A stretch of DNA of 25,034 nt from an uncultured beta proteobacterium (GCA_903843315.1 CAIMPQ010000061.1:1-25034), one strand, 5' to 3'. Positions 15,793-23,359 are shown, counted from the first letter of the stretch. The notes: generated by a model from the letters alone, not told the origin. A program made the numbers and translations.

Positions 15793-17130
15793 TTAGTGAA
15801 GCTTGACAATTGAATCAGTTCTGCGATGAATGAGGCGACTGATCGTATCGAGTATTACCTTTATCCAGCCGTGCAAGGCCAGTTGATGTAATTTATATAG
15901 GCTCATATACATGAGCTTTGCAAACAAGCCATCAATCATTAAGCTTCCACCAATCAATCCGCCCATCATACTTCCGACGCTACTAAATTTCCCTAGTGAT
16001 ACAAGAGAGCCAAAATCACGATATCGATAAGTTTTCAAGGGGGTTTCCTGAATAATATTTTGAATTTGTGAAAATAAATGGGAAGCTTGTTGATGCGCTG
16101 CTTGTGCACGGGGTGGAACTATCCCACCCTTTCCATTATTAGCTTCAGGCCAAGGACAAGCGGCGCAGTCACCCATTGCAAAGATATGAGGATCGCGCGT
16201 GGTTTGTAGTGTCGGTAACACTACCAACTGATTTGCGCGGTTGCTCTCTAGGCCACTAATTTCATATAAAAAATCAGGTGCCTTAACGCCAGCAGCCCAA
16301 ACAATTAATTCGGCAGGAATCTCTAACCCATCAGAAAGGCGCAGTTTATCTGAAAAGACTTCTTCTACTTTTGCATTTGTAATAACTTGCACACCAAGTT
16401 CTAGCAGCAGTATTTGTGCCGCTGAAGATACTCTTTCCGGGAGTGCAGGCAATATACGTGATGCAGCCTCAATCAGGATAACCTTCATATCTTTATCTGG
16501 GTCAACTCGATCCATACCATATGAGATTACCTGGCGTGTTGTCCGATGCAGTTCTGCAGCAAGCTCTACCCCGGTTGCACCAGCGCCAATAATAGCCACT
16601 TTAAGTTGATTTAGCGCTAGGGGAGAAACTTGTGACTGCGCTCTGAGGCAAGCATTAATCATTCGCAAATGAAAGTGTTTGGCATCGGCTAGTGACTCTA
16701 AGCGCTGCGCATACTTTTCTACACCTGGAGTACCAAAATCATTTGTTAAGCTGCCAATTGCAATGATTAATGTATCGTAAGGAATTAATCGTTCAGGCGT
16801 CACTAATTCACCTGAGTCATCTAAAAATGCGCCAATACGGATTTCTTTTTTCTCTCGATCAATATCGATCAACTCACCAATCCGAAATGCAAAATGATGC
16901 CAATGTGCTTGAGCGATGTAATCTAACTCTTGATCAGCAAGATCCATAATGCCTGCAGCAACCTCATGAAGTTTTGGCTTCCATATATGAGTGCGATTCT
17001 TATCCACCAAGGTGATACTTATTTTTTGGGAGCTGGGCTTAGCAGATCCGTACCGGTTCCCCAGCTTTGTAGCTAGCTCTAAGCCCCCTGCACCGCCCCC
17101 TACTATCACTATCTTGTGAACATTACTCAT
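15793..17130 (-). CDS. ndh: type II NADH:quinone oxidoreductase (NDH-2)
   Basis: A 445-residue monotopic respiratory flavoenzyme that oxidises NADH and reduces quinone without proton pumping. The FAD site is IVIVGGGAGGLELATKLG at the N terminus. The NADH-binding Rossmann motif VAIIGAGATGVELAAEL is near 177-193. The second FAD motif IFAMGDCAACP and the quinone-site-like PPRAQAAHQQA follow. The C terminus has a hydrophobic/amphipathic stretch (MMGGLIGGSLMIDGLFAKLMYMSLYKLHQ) for membrane association. A GAGGTAAG ribosome site precedes the ATG. It lies downstream of the FGE on the same strand with a 189-bp gap, so co-transcription with the sulfatase module is uncertain. Confidence 0.93.
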   Translation of the reverse strand: MSNVHKIVIVGGGAGGLELATKLGNRYGSAKPSSQKISITLVDKNRTHIWKPKLHEVAAGIMDLADQELDYIAQAHWHHFAFRIGELIDIDREKKEIRIGAFLDDSGELVTPERLIPYDTLIIAIGSLTNDFGTPGVEKYAQRLESLADAKHFHLRMINACLRAQSQVSPLALNQLKVAIIGAGATGVELAAELHRTTRQVISYGMDRVDPDKDMKVILIEAASRILPALPERVSSAAQILLLELGVQVITNAKVEEVFSDKLRLSDGLEIPAELIVWAAGVKAPDFLYEISGLESNRANQLVVLPTLQTTRDPHIFAMGDCAACPWPEANNGKGGIVPPRAQAAHQQASHLFSQIQNIIQETPLKTYRYRDFGSLVSLGKFSSVGSMMGGLIGGSLMIDGLFAKLMYMSLYKLHQLALHGWIKVILDTISRLIHRRTDSIVKLH

Positions 17131-17294
17131 GTGCTTACCTCAAGACTTTCGAGCCTCTATTTAAGCACTATCTTTACATCTAAATGGTATGTCCAATAAT
17201 TTGGCGTGCCATAGGTACCGAGAACCTTGGCATCGGCCGGAAATCATTGGATCTTGGGTGGATTCTGCAGACGGTTCGATGGTCGGAGGTGGAA

Positions 17295-17315
17295 TTTGTC
17301 GGGTTAACCGACAAA
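17295..17315 (-). repeat. inverted repeat directly after the FGE gene
   Basis: TTTGTCGG and CCGACAAA form a perfect eight-pair stem with a five-base loop, beginning five bases past the FGE stop. On the minus strand the T-run precedes rather than follows the stem, so it is not a standard terminator. It may be an mRNA 3' hairpin or a protein site. Confidence 0.45.
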
Positions 17316-17319
17316 AAAA

Positions 17320-18453
17320 CTACTGAGAGTCTTTCGCCAATCTAAACCCAAGATGCGACATTGGACTAAATGGATCCGCTCCACGTCTTGCGCTTGGGCG
17401 ATAGGACTGGCAGTAATCTTCGTTGCATAAAAATGATCCTCCTCGGATCACCCTCTTGGGTGCATTTCTAGGTACACCGGCATCATCTGGATCATATGAG
17501 TTAGTGGGGCCTTGAGGGTTATTGGCCACACTATTACCAAATTCTTTGGATTGCATTGCGAAATAATCCGAGCGATACCAATCTGCAACCCACTGCCAAG
17601 CATTACCAGTCATATCGTATAGGCCATAGCCATTTTGTGGAAAAGTCCCAACTGCGCTAGTACCCATTGCTCCACCAGCTTTGGCGCTAATGACGGGGAA
17701 AGGCTGCTTTTTAACATCCCAAATATTGGCGGGGAGTTTACCCTCTTGCTCTAATTGATCACCCCAAGCATAGGTTGCTTGGTTTAAGCCGCCTCTGGCT
17801 GCAAACTCCCACTCTGCTTCTGTTGGCAATCTTTTGCCGGCCCATTTTGCATAAGCCAAAGCATCCTCGTAACTAATCTGAACTACAGGGTGATTAGATT
17901 TGCCATCAATATTGCTTTGGGGCCCAGTAGGATGCCTCCAATTTGCACCAGGCACATACGCCCACCATTGAGAGTAGTCATTAAGATTTACTTTTGCCTT
18001 TGTTCCCACAAAAACCATTGCTCCAGCTACAAATACTGAAGTTGGCGGCTTTGGTGTGCCTGGTGGTAGCTGCACTCGAATCGTTTCCCAATCTGGAATT
18101 TGCTCAGCAGTTGTTTTGTAGTTTGTTTCTTTTATAAATTGGGAGAATTGATCATTGGTGACATGGGTGTCATCCATCCAAAAGCCATTGACCTTAACTC
18201 GATGTACTGGCTTTTCATTATCCTGGGCTTTTTTGTGACCACTGCCCATTAAGAATTCGCCGCCGGGGATGAATACCATGCCCAATGGAGCATTCTTACC
18301 ATTGCTTTGAACCACAACAAAGGGAGTCAAAGAAGTTGTACCGCTTTGAAGATGATACCAATAGGCCACCCCGCCACCTATTAGCGCAATTGCTGAAGCA
18401 AGCAGGATGGTGCGGCGATAAATAAGTATGCTCATCACAAACGTAATAACCAT
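17320..18453 (-). CDS. formylglycine-generating enzyme (SUMF1 family), membrane-anchored
   Basis: Converts the active-site Cys of type I sulfatases to formylglycine, using copper and oxygen. At 377 residues it is an FGE-sulfatase domain, with GMVFIPGGEFLMGS at 58-71, HRVKVNGFWMDDTHVTNDQF at 84-103, GKRLPTEAEWEFAARGG at 206-222, NAWQWVADWY at 284-293 and VIRGGSFLCNEDYC at 335-348. The only two cysteines are C343 and C348, exactly the catalytic pair of aerobic FGEs, so it is an active-type enzyme rather than a cysteine-less ergothioneine-like relative. Residues 15-33 form one membrane helix after RR, predicting a periplasmic catalytic domain. Its substrate is presumably the sulfatase at 21024-22679. 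ATG 18435 is an alternative start. Confidence 0.93.
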   Translation of the reverse strand: MVITFVMSILIYRRTILLASAIALIGGGVAYWYHLQSGTTSLTPFVVVQSNGKNAPLGMVFIPGGEFLMGSGHKKAQDNEKPVHRVKVNGFWMDDTHVTNDQFSQFIKETNYKTTAEQIPDWETIRVQLPPGTPKPPTSVFVAGAMVFVGTKAKVNLNDYSQWWAYVPGANWRHPTGPQSNIDGKSNHPVVQISYEDALAYAKWAGKRLPTEAEWEFAARGGLNQATYAWGDQLEQEGKLPANIWDVKKQPFPVISAKAGGAMGTSAVGTFPQNGYGLYDMTGNAWQWVADWYRSDYFAMQSKEFGNSVANNPQGPTNSYDPDDAGVPRNAPKRVIRGGSFLCNEDYCQSYRPSARRGADPFSPMSHLGFRLAKDSQ

Positions 18454-18512
18454 AAATCCATCACCGTTACAAACGGAGACCAGGACACAAGACCTGCATG
18501 GACATAATTCAT
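18435..18512 (-). CDS. possible 25-residue leader peptide of the FGE gene
   Basis: An ATG at 18512 with a GAGGGTGA ribosome site four bases upstream opens a 25-codon frame, MNYVHAGLVSWSPFVTVMDL and five more residues. Its TGA overlaps the internal ATG at 18435 of the FGE frame (TGATG). The arrangement suits coupled re-initiation. The peptide is hydrophobic and rich in Trp and Leu. Whether it is translated is unknown; it could also be chance. Confidence 0.35.
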   Translation of the reverse strand: MNYVHAGLVSWSPFVTVMDLWLLRL

Positions 18513-18610
18513 ATTGTCACCCTCTTTTATATATATCTTTAGACATAACTTACCATCAACGACTCCAGCCTACTCCAAATCCATATTAGTCAAGATCAGA
18601 CGAAATTTAT

Positions 18611-19435
18611 TTATTTTAGAAAAACGAAAGTAACTACAGCTCTAGCCCCCCAACCTTGTGGTCCTCCTGGAATACTACTGACGTTATATCGAGGTCCAAG
18701 AGTGAACTGTATGGGCAATTTATCAATTTGCACTAGTCTAGATATATCAAAGTTCACTGGAATTGAAGTCTGACGCATATCGTAGTTATAGTTTGATTCT
18801 GTATTTAATGAAAAGGTCCAAGCTCCAGGGGTCACATAAGCTATAAATGGCTGCGCATAAAAATTATTGGCTGTACCGGAAGTGGCAGTACCTCCCATGC
18901 TCCAAGACTGAAAAGCCATCACCCCATAGGTCCAAGCTCCTATTTGGTTGACAATAACTGCATTCACTCCTACACCTGTTTGTCGACTGCCAAATTGACC
19001 GCTTGACCCAGCAGGAGAAGAGAGATAAGGTCCAATGCCCCAAAACCAGGAAGAGGAAGAGTATGGGACATAAAAAGTTTCTAATTGAATATTACTAAGC
19101 CCAGCACCAGTATATCCATTGACGTTATTAAGGCGTTCTGCAGTCACAATGGGCCTAGCAATAATAGTATCGCCTCCACCTGCATCGAAGGGTATCACTG
19201 GCTGGAATAATAATGTTTGATCTGATCCAGATTGGTTAGTCCCAGTACCCCGATCATAGTTCCACTCAAATGGAACGGTAACTACATTAGAAATAGGATT
19301 GGCCAATTTCTTTGCAATATCACTATTACTTATCTCAGGCTGTATAAATGGCTTGCTGTCTGTCTGTGCAGCAGCAATTCTCATCAAATCAAAAAAAATA
19401 AAAAAGGTGATGACTGCCTTAGGATGAACTTTCAT
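18611..19435 (-). CDS. outer-membrane beta-barrel protein, bacterial 'neuromedin U'-like family
   Basis: Exported protein of 274 residues from the ATG at 19435; an upstream TTG at 19462 would lengthen an already complete signal peptide. Residues 1-23 are the signal (VITFFIFFDLMRIAAA, cleaved before QTDS). The mature part has alternating beta strands: VVTVPFEWNYDRGTG, LLFQPVIPF, TIIARPIVTAERLN, NIQLETFYVPYSSSSWFWGIGPYLSSP, WTYGVMAFQSWSM, AYVTPGAWTFSLNTESNYNYD and PIQFTLGPRYN. It ends in the aromatic strand VVTFVFLK. This is the barrel family often labelled neuromedin U or transporter, frequently found near sulfatases. It may pass sulfated substrates or products through the outer membrane; this is inference. 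Confidence 0.8.
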   Translation of the reverse strand: MKVHPKAVITFFIFFDLMRIAAAQTDSKPFIQPEISNSDIAKKLANPISNVVTVPFEWNYDRGTGTNQSGSDQTLLFQPVIPFDAGGGDTIIARPIVTAERLNNVNGYTGAGLSNIQLETFYVPYSSSSWFWGIGPYLSSPAGSSGQFGSRQTGVGVNAVIVNQIGAWTYGVMAFQSWSMGGTATSGTANNFYAQPFIAYVTPGAWTFSLNTESNYNYDMRQTSIPVNFDISRLVQIDKLPIQFTLGPRYNVSSIPGGPQGWGARAVVTFVFLK

Positions 19436-19607
19436 AAATAAGAAATGTTCTAATACCTGCAATAGAAAAAAGCTTGTAGGAGATCAATGGGAAATAAATG
19501 ATATATTTTCAACTTCATGAAGCTGGATGGCATACCCTTTGGCCCTTTGTTGGAACTTTTTTGGTTTTAGCAAACATTGCTTTATGGCTGCATAGCGACC
19601 ATTCGAT

Positions 19608-19630
19608 TGGGTTAAGTTCAACTTAACCCA
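19608..19630. promoter_or_regulatory. perfect 23-bp palindrome, operator candidate
   Basis: TGGGTTAAGTT-C-AACTTAACCCA has eleven perfect pairs around one central base, lying 173-195 bp upstream of the barrel gene at 19435. No T-run follows on either strand and the one-base centre cannot form a loop, so a DNA-binding site for a dimeric regulator is likelier than a terminator. Confidence 0.55.
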
Positions 19631-19709
19631 CAAAAGTCATTTACTCATCATCATGAAGACTCAACTATCATTTTTGCGATGGGGTGAGCAGAGAAGAGAT
19701 AAAGGCGTA

Positions 19710-20516
19710 TCAAAACTTAAAGGTTGCCGACAATTGCGGTCCCTGGAAGGTAGTCTTTTGTAATAAGCCTTGCCCGTTAGTCTTTGAGCTGTCCATATCG
19801 TAGTACAAGCCCCGATATACCAACGCAATATCCACCCACTTCTCAATGGTTTTACCAATACCCAACATGGCTTGCCAAGTAACATTAGTAGTACCTCCCC
19901 CACTACCGATATCAGCATAAAAAGGGACATACCAAGTAGAGTCGACAATACGATAACGGCCTTTAAATCCCACTATTGGATCAGCAGTAGACATAGCCTT
20001 AGAGTCGCTGAATGTAGGAGACCCCGTTAATGTTAGATTAATTGTCGAAGTTGTACCTATCCAGCGACCTCCAACTAAAGCGTCTACATAAGTATTGTCA
20101 TTTTTGATTAGCATGTAGGTTACTGCGGTAGTGACAATAGTATTTTGCACGGTTGATTTATCAGCAAGGCTGATCTGGACACCCGGTTGAGGGGTAACGG
20201 GAATGGCACCAGTTTTTTGGAGGGTTGCACTAACTACATCTCCTAGGATGCCCCAATTGCCATAGTGTGCCTCTCCAGAAATCATTGCGCCAGATTTAAG
20301 ATTGTGAAGTACATCACTAGCATTTTGATCGACGGACTTAATATATTGGTCGTTATAACTGAGAGTAGATTTAATTGTAGGTGCCCATAAGTAGGGAGTT
20401 AGCTCAAAACGCCATTCGTCTGAACCTTTTGGGATCGGCGTGGTATCAGACTGAGCGTATGTAGGCCATACAAATACTCCTGTACATAGCGAAATAATCC
20501 CTAGGCTAATTCGCAC
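19710..20516 (-). CDS. second outer-membrane beta-barrel protein (unrelated to the first)
   Basis: A 268-residue exported protein starting at GTG, eleven bases inside the preceding gene, so it is translationally coupled. A signal peptide (MRISLGIISLCTGVFVWPTYA, cleaved before QSDT) precedes EWRFELTPYLWAPTIKSTL, the hallmark opening of a family of 8-12-strand outer-membrane proteins. Further strands are AHYGNWGILGDVVSATL, TTAVTYMLI, NTYVDALVGGRWIG, TWYVPFYADIGSGGG, VTWQAMLGIGKTIEKWVDIALVYRGLYYDM, and the terminal aromatic strand FQGPQLSATFKF. The C-terminal phenylalanine fits BAM-dependent insertion. It may be a channel or surface scaffold for the sulfatase system. Substrate unknown. Confidence 0.8.
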   Translation of the reverse strand: MRISLGIISLCTGVFVWPTYAQSDTTPIPKGSDEWRFELTPYLWAPTIKSTLSYNDQYIKSVDQNASDVLHNLKSGAMISGEAHYGNWGILGDVVSATLQKTGAIPVTPQPGVQISLADKSTVQNTIVTTAVTYMLIKNDNTYVDALVGGRWIGTTSTINLTLTGSPTFSDSKAMSTADPIVGFKGRYRIVDSTWYVPFYADIGSGGGTTNVTWQAMLGIGKTIEKWVDIALVYRGLYYDMDSSKTNGQGLLQKTTFQGPQLSATFKF

Positions 20517-20976
20517 CAGGCTTGCAAACCTTATTAAGCTGCTTGCAAATTTTTAATACTGAATCAACTACTGATGAAGTACTGGGATCTTGGTTCTGAG
20601 GTGCAGCAGTAGCAGAGATCATAATTTCAGACGATCTATCGCTTAATGGAACTACACTTAATGAAGTGCTTTTATTGCCCTCAGAAACCTTTAATTTTAA
20701 ATTATGAGAATCTTGAGAAACAATGGTTATGGCTTGATTTTGACTAACTACATTGACTGCCGTTGAATAAACTTTGATTGCAGGAGCATCTATGATTACT
20801 GTTGCAAATTGAAATGCTGGTTTGCCATTTGAGTCATCTTGAGTCATTTGATTGATGCGTCCAATAACATGGCGTGCGGCAAATGCCCATTGTGCATTTG
20901 CCGTTTCAGAAAAAATGAGCCCAAGCAATAATATGGGTAGCAGCAGTTTGTTCACTAGAAATTTATCTTGCTTCAT
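20506..20976 (-). CDS. small periplasmic protein of the sulfatase module
   Basis: I do not recognise a named family. The product has 156 residues, with a signal peptide (NKLLLPILLLGLIFSETANA, cleaved before QWAF). The mature start AFAARHVIGRINQMTQ is helical. Next comes an alpha/beta stretch: VIIDAPAIKVYSTAVNVVSQ, ITIVSQDSHNLKLKVSEGNKSTSLSVVPLSDRSSEIMISATAAP. Two cysteines close the protein (KICKQLNKVCKPGAN) and may form a disulfide. The fold hints at DUF3568-like small lipoprotein domains, but without a lipobox. It has an AGGAG ribosome site and lies between sulfatase (47 bp) and barrel gene (overlap), so it belongs to the same operon. Confidence 0.8.
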   Translation of the reverse strand: MKQDKFLVNKLLLPILLLGLIFSETANAQWAFAARHVIGRINQMTQDDSNGKPAFQFATVIIDAPAIKVYSTAVNVVSQNQAITIVSQDSHNLKLKVSEGNKSTSLSVVPLSDRSSEIMISATAAPQNQDPSTSSVVDSVLKICKQLNKVCKPGAN

Positions 20977-21023
20977 GGTTCACTCCTATTAAATTCATAT
21001 TCGATATAGCCAGCGCCTAGTAG

Positions 21024-22679
21024 TTATCCACCCGTTGCGCCAATTTTTGGGGCCTTATGTGGATCCATAGCGGGTACTGGATTACCTGGGTCTTGTAGAT
21101 TTGGAATCAAGTCATTAGAAGCACCCCCAGGAACGCGTCTCATATTGGGATATTTAATAATAGATTTATTAAAATCTAAAATAACTGGGCCAGTCAAAGC
21201 AGCTGTCCACCCATTATCTTGACCAGAAAACCGCCCTGGAGAGCTTGTAGGATTTCGAGTAGAAACAGAACCATTAAATAGCATGTCGTATTTTTCAAAT
21301 GGATCCATTGTCAAGTTGTAAACAGCGGGTAACCCCATATTCAATTCTGGCCCAAGCCAGGTATCTTTGGAGGTATAAAGCGCTTTCCATGCAATCTTCA
21401 GATCTGGAGATTTAGGATCACCACCAATATCAGCACGAACTCCACCAAAGCTTTCGCCACTAATATAGATCCAGTCATTGCGAATGGAGTGTTTTGTTTT
21501 TCCAGTGATGTATTCACTGTTATCCATCCCATCAAAGTAAATCGGTTTGCCGTTATTGTCTTGGTATTCACCACGTTTAGGCGGAGTAATTCCAACCAAG
21601 GCAGCAGTAGTTGGCCAAACATCTAAATGGGACATCATTTCAGTGAGCACTTGGCCGGGCGGTACCTTTCCTGGGGCCCATAAGATTCCTGGAACGCGCC
21701 ACCCAGCCTCAAATGCCGTTCCCTTTTCCCCGCGAAATGGGGTTGTTCCTGCATCTGGATAAGCATCTTGCCACGCCCCATTATCAGATGTGATGATCAC
21801 AATCGTATTTGGCGCTTCTGCTCGGATCACATCCATAATGCGACCAATATTGGAATCTAACTCCAATACTGAGTCTGAATAATTTCCTAGATGTGTCTTT
21901 CCCTTAAATTCCTTTGCAGGGTTTGTAGGGTTATGTAACTTCATGAAGTTAACATCCATAAAGAAAGGTTTATCTCCTTTCGCATGACCCTTAATATAAG
22001 CAACTGCTGAATCGGTTTGACGAACATCAAACTCAGCTAAATTGTCATAAGTAATTAGGCCTTCTTTTTTGGCCTTTTTGCCCGCTACTCCACTCCACTC
22101 ATACAGATTTACAGTGTCTTGATAAGCTTTCCAAAAAGCATCGTTATATTTTGGAAACCAAGGGTGCATATTGGGTGATAAATCCGAATAAGAATAGACT
22201 CCAGGATAGTAAGCAGCAAAATTCTTCATTTCATCAAAGCCATGCTCAATTGGATACATCTCAGGCTTGTCGCCTAAATGCCATTTACCTGAAAAGTAGG
22301 TTTGATACCCATTCTTTTTATAAAACTCAGCAATAGTTGGGGTTTCTTTTTTCAGTCCGTTAAGATCGCCCGGCACCACTACGACGGAGAGTGCTGTACG
22401 TATGGGAATCCGACCTGTCATGAATGATGCTCGGCCAGCTGTGCAGCTTGCTTGACCATACCAATTGGTAAACAGTGCACCCTCTTTTGCAACCCTATCG
22501 ATATTCGGGGTTGGATGGCCTAAAGCAGCCCCTCCACCTGTATAGGCTCCAAAATCATTCCACCCCACGTCATCGGCCATTAAGATCACAACATTTGGCT
22601 TTTGATCCGCCACAGCAATGTTCGCCGAAAAACATATACCTAAAAAAACTAAGATGTGTAGTATTGTTTTTGTATTCAT
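21024..22679 (-). CDS. exported type I (formylglycine) sulfatase
   Basis: A 551-residue alkaline-phosphatase-superfamily sulfatase, arylsulfatase A-like. A signal peptide (KTILHILVFLGICFSANIAVA, cut before DQKP) sends it to the periplasm. The metal site has D36-D37 in LMADDVGWNDFG and D299-N300 in ITSDNGAW. The modified residue is C79 in CTAGRASFMTGR, a C-x-A-x-R variant of the usual C-x-P-x-R. Other catalytic residues visible are K132 and H134 (SGKWHLGD), H249 (KLHNPTNP) and K319 (RGEKGTAFEAGWRVP). It is the first gene of the module; the FGE that should activate it is four genes downstream. The natural sulfate ester is unknown, and a phosphonate-type hydrolase is a weaker alternative. Confidence 0.94.
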   Translation of the reverse strand: MNTKTILHILVFLGICFSANIAVADQKPNVVILMADDVGWNDFGAYTGGGAALGHPTPNIDRVAKEGALFTNWYGQASCTAGRASFMTGRIPIRTALSVVVVPGDLNGLKKETPTIAEFYKKNGYQTYFSGKWHLGDKPEMYPIEHGFDEMKNFAAYYPGVYSYSDLSPNMHPWFPKYNDAFWKAYQDTVNLYEWSGVAGKKAKKEGLITYDNLAEFDVRQTDSAVAYIKGHAKGDKPFFMDVNFMKLHNPTNPAKEFKGKTHLGNYSDSVLELDSNIGRIMDVIRAEAPNTIVIITSDNGAWQDAYPDAGTTPFRGEKGTAFEAGWRVPGILWAPGKVPPGQVLTEMMSHLDVWPTTAALVGITPPKRGEYQDNNGKPIYFDGMDNSEYITGKTKHSIRNDWIYISGESFGGVRADIGGDPKSPDLKIAWKALYTSKDTWLGPELNMGLPAVYNLTMDPFEKYDMLFNGSVSTRNPTSSPGRFSGQDNGWTAALTGPVILDFNKSIIKYPNMRRVPGGASNDLIPNLQDPGNPVPAMDPHKAPKIGATGG

Positions 22680-22912
22680 TTATGAAATTACTTCCCACAG
22701 TATTTTTTAAATAATATTTAGCAAAATGGACTCACGTCAAAACTAATCGTGAAAGAATCTATATTTTTACCAACATAGGAATAGGGAAAGTTTTGAATAA
22801 TGTGAGCATTGCTACCCCCTCAAGAATTGAAATGTATTCGAAATCTGGGGCGATAGGCTTAGCAGGACGCTAAGGCAGCTCGAAGGTCTGTTAGATAAAC
22901 TCTAACTACCTT

Positions 22913-22926
22913 TTGATCTAAATCAA
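22913..22926 (-). promoter_or_regulatory. perfect FNR/Anr-type box upstream of the sulfatase
   Basis: TTGAT-CTAA-ATCAA matches the FNR/Anr consensus TTGAT-N4-ATCAA at all ten fixed positions, and one further T-A pair flanks it. It lies 234 bp before the sulfatase start. Possible -10 hexamers on either strand (TATCTA, TATATT) start only 14-15 bp from the box, closer than the usual class II spacing, so the regulated direction is uncertain. Confidence 0.5.
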
Positions 22927-23040
22927 ACTATTTAATTGGTTATATTGGAAATAACTACTAATAGAATGAATAGAACTGCAGTACCGAGGGTATGTCACTA
23001 GTGGAATGACTTCTGTCCTATCCAATCGGCCAGTCAGGCC

Positions 23041-23087
23041 TTTGGTCTGCCCAGCACGATTCGAACGTGCGACCTACGCCTTAGAAG
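23041..23087 (-). repeat. partial tRNA-Arg copy, putative distal att site
   Basis: Bases 23047-23087 are identical to 24962-25002, and the match extends to 46 of 47 with one change at the discriminator base. The copy contains the encoded CCA, acceptor 3' strand, T arm, variable loop and anticodon loop, and stops at the anticodon stem. It lacks the D arm and 5' half, so it cannot be a functional tRNA. This is the classical footprint left by integration at a tRNA 3' end. Confidence 0.85.
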
Positions 23088-23293
23088 CTGTAAAAATGAT
23101 ATAAATCAATAGCTTACACAATGGTTTAAGCCTGGCAAGATCAGGTGTAGAGTACGCACCGAGATCTGTGGTTTGGAGTGGAATTGGGTGGATATTGCTT
23201 GGCATTGGCAGGCTGGGGGTCGGTCGGATATCTAATTTGGCGAGTGAACTGACGAATATGAACTTAGGTCAGAGGCCGCTATCGATATTGATC

Positions 23294-23359
23294 TCAACCC
23301 GTCGATGCAACAGTTAGGGCAAAACGTTCTGCCGGTGTTTGGTAGTTTAGTGTTTCTTG
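23294..23359 (-). pseudogene. C-terminal remnant of an IS30-family transposase
   Basis: The minus strand reads QETLNYQTPAERFALTVA-STG and a stop. The pattern TLxYxTPAExF close to the C terminus is typical of IS30-family DDE transposases. Upstream of QET the frame stays open for a stretch, but similarity to the expected RPR motif is lost, so only about 22 codons survive. The rest of the element is gone. Confidence 0.6.

Noticed and set aside
16241..16609. 122-codon plus-strand frame within NDH-2
   Set aside because: Antisense shadow of a conserved flavoenzyme; Ser/Thr-rich composition typical of such shadows.
17219..17292. Vague similarity of the spacer after the FGE gene to the 23161-23240 stretch
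   Set aside because: Matches are short and interrupted by gaps; not convincing as a repeat.
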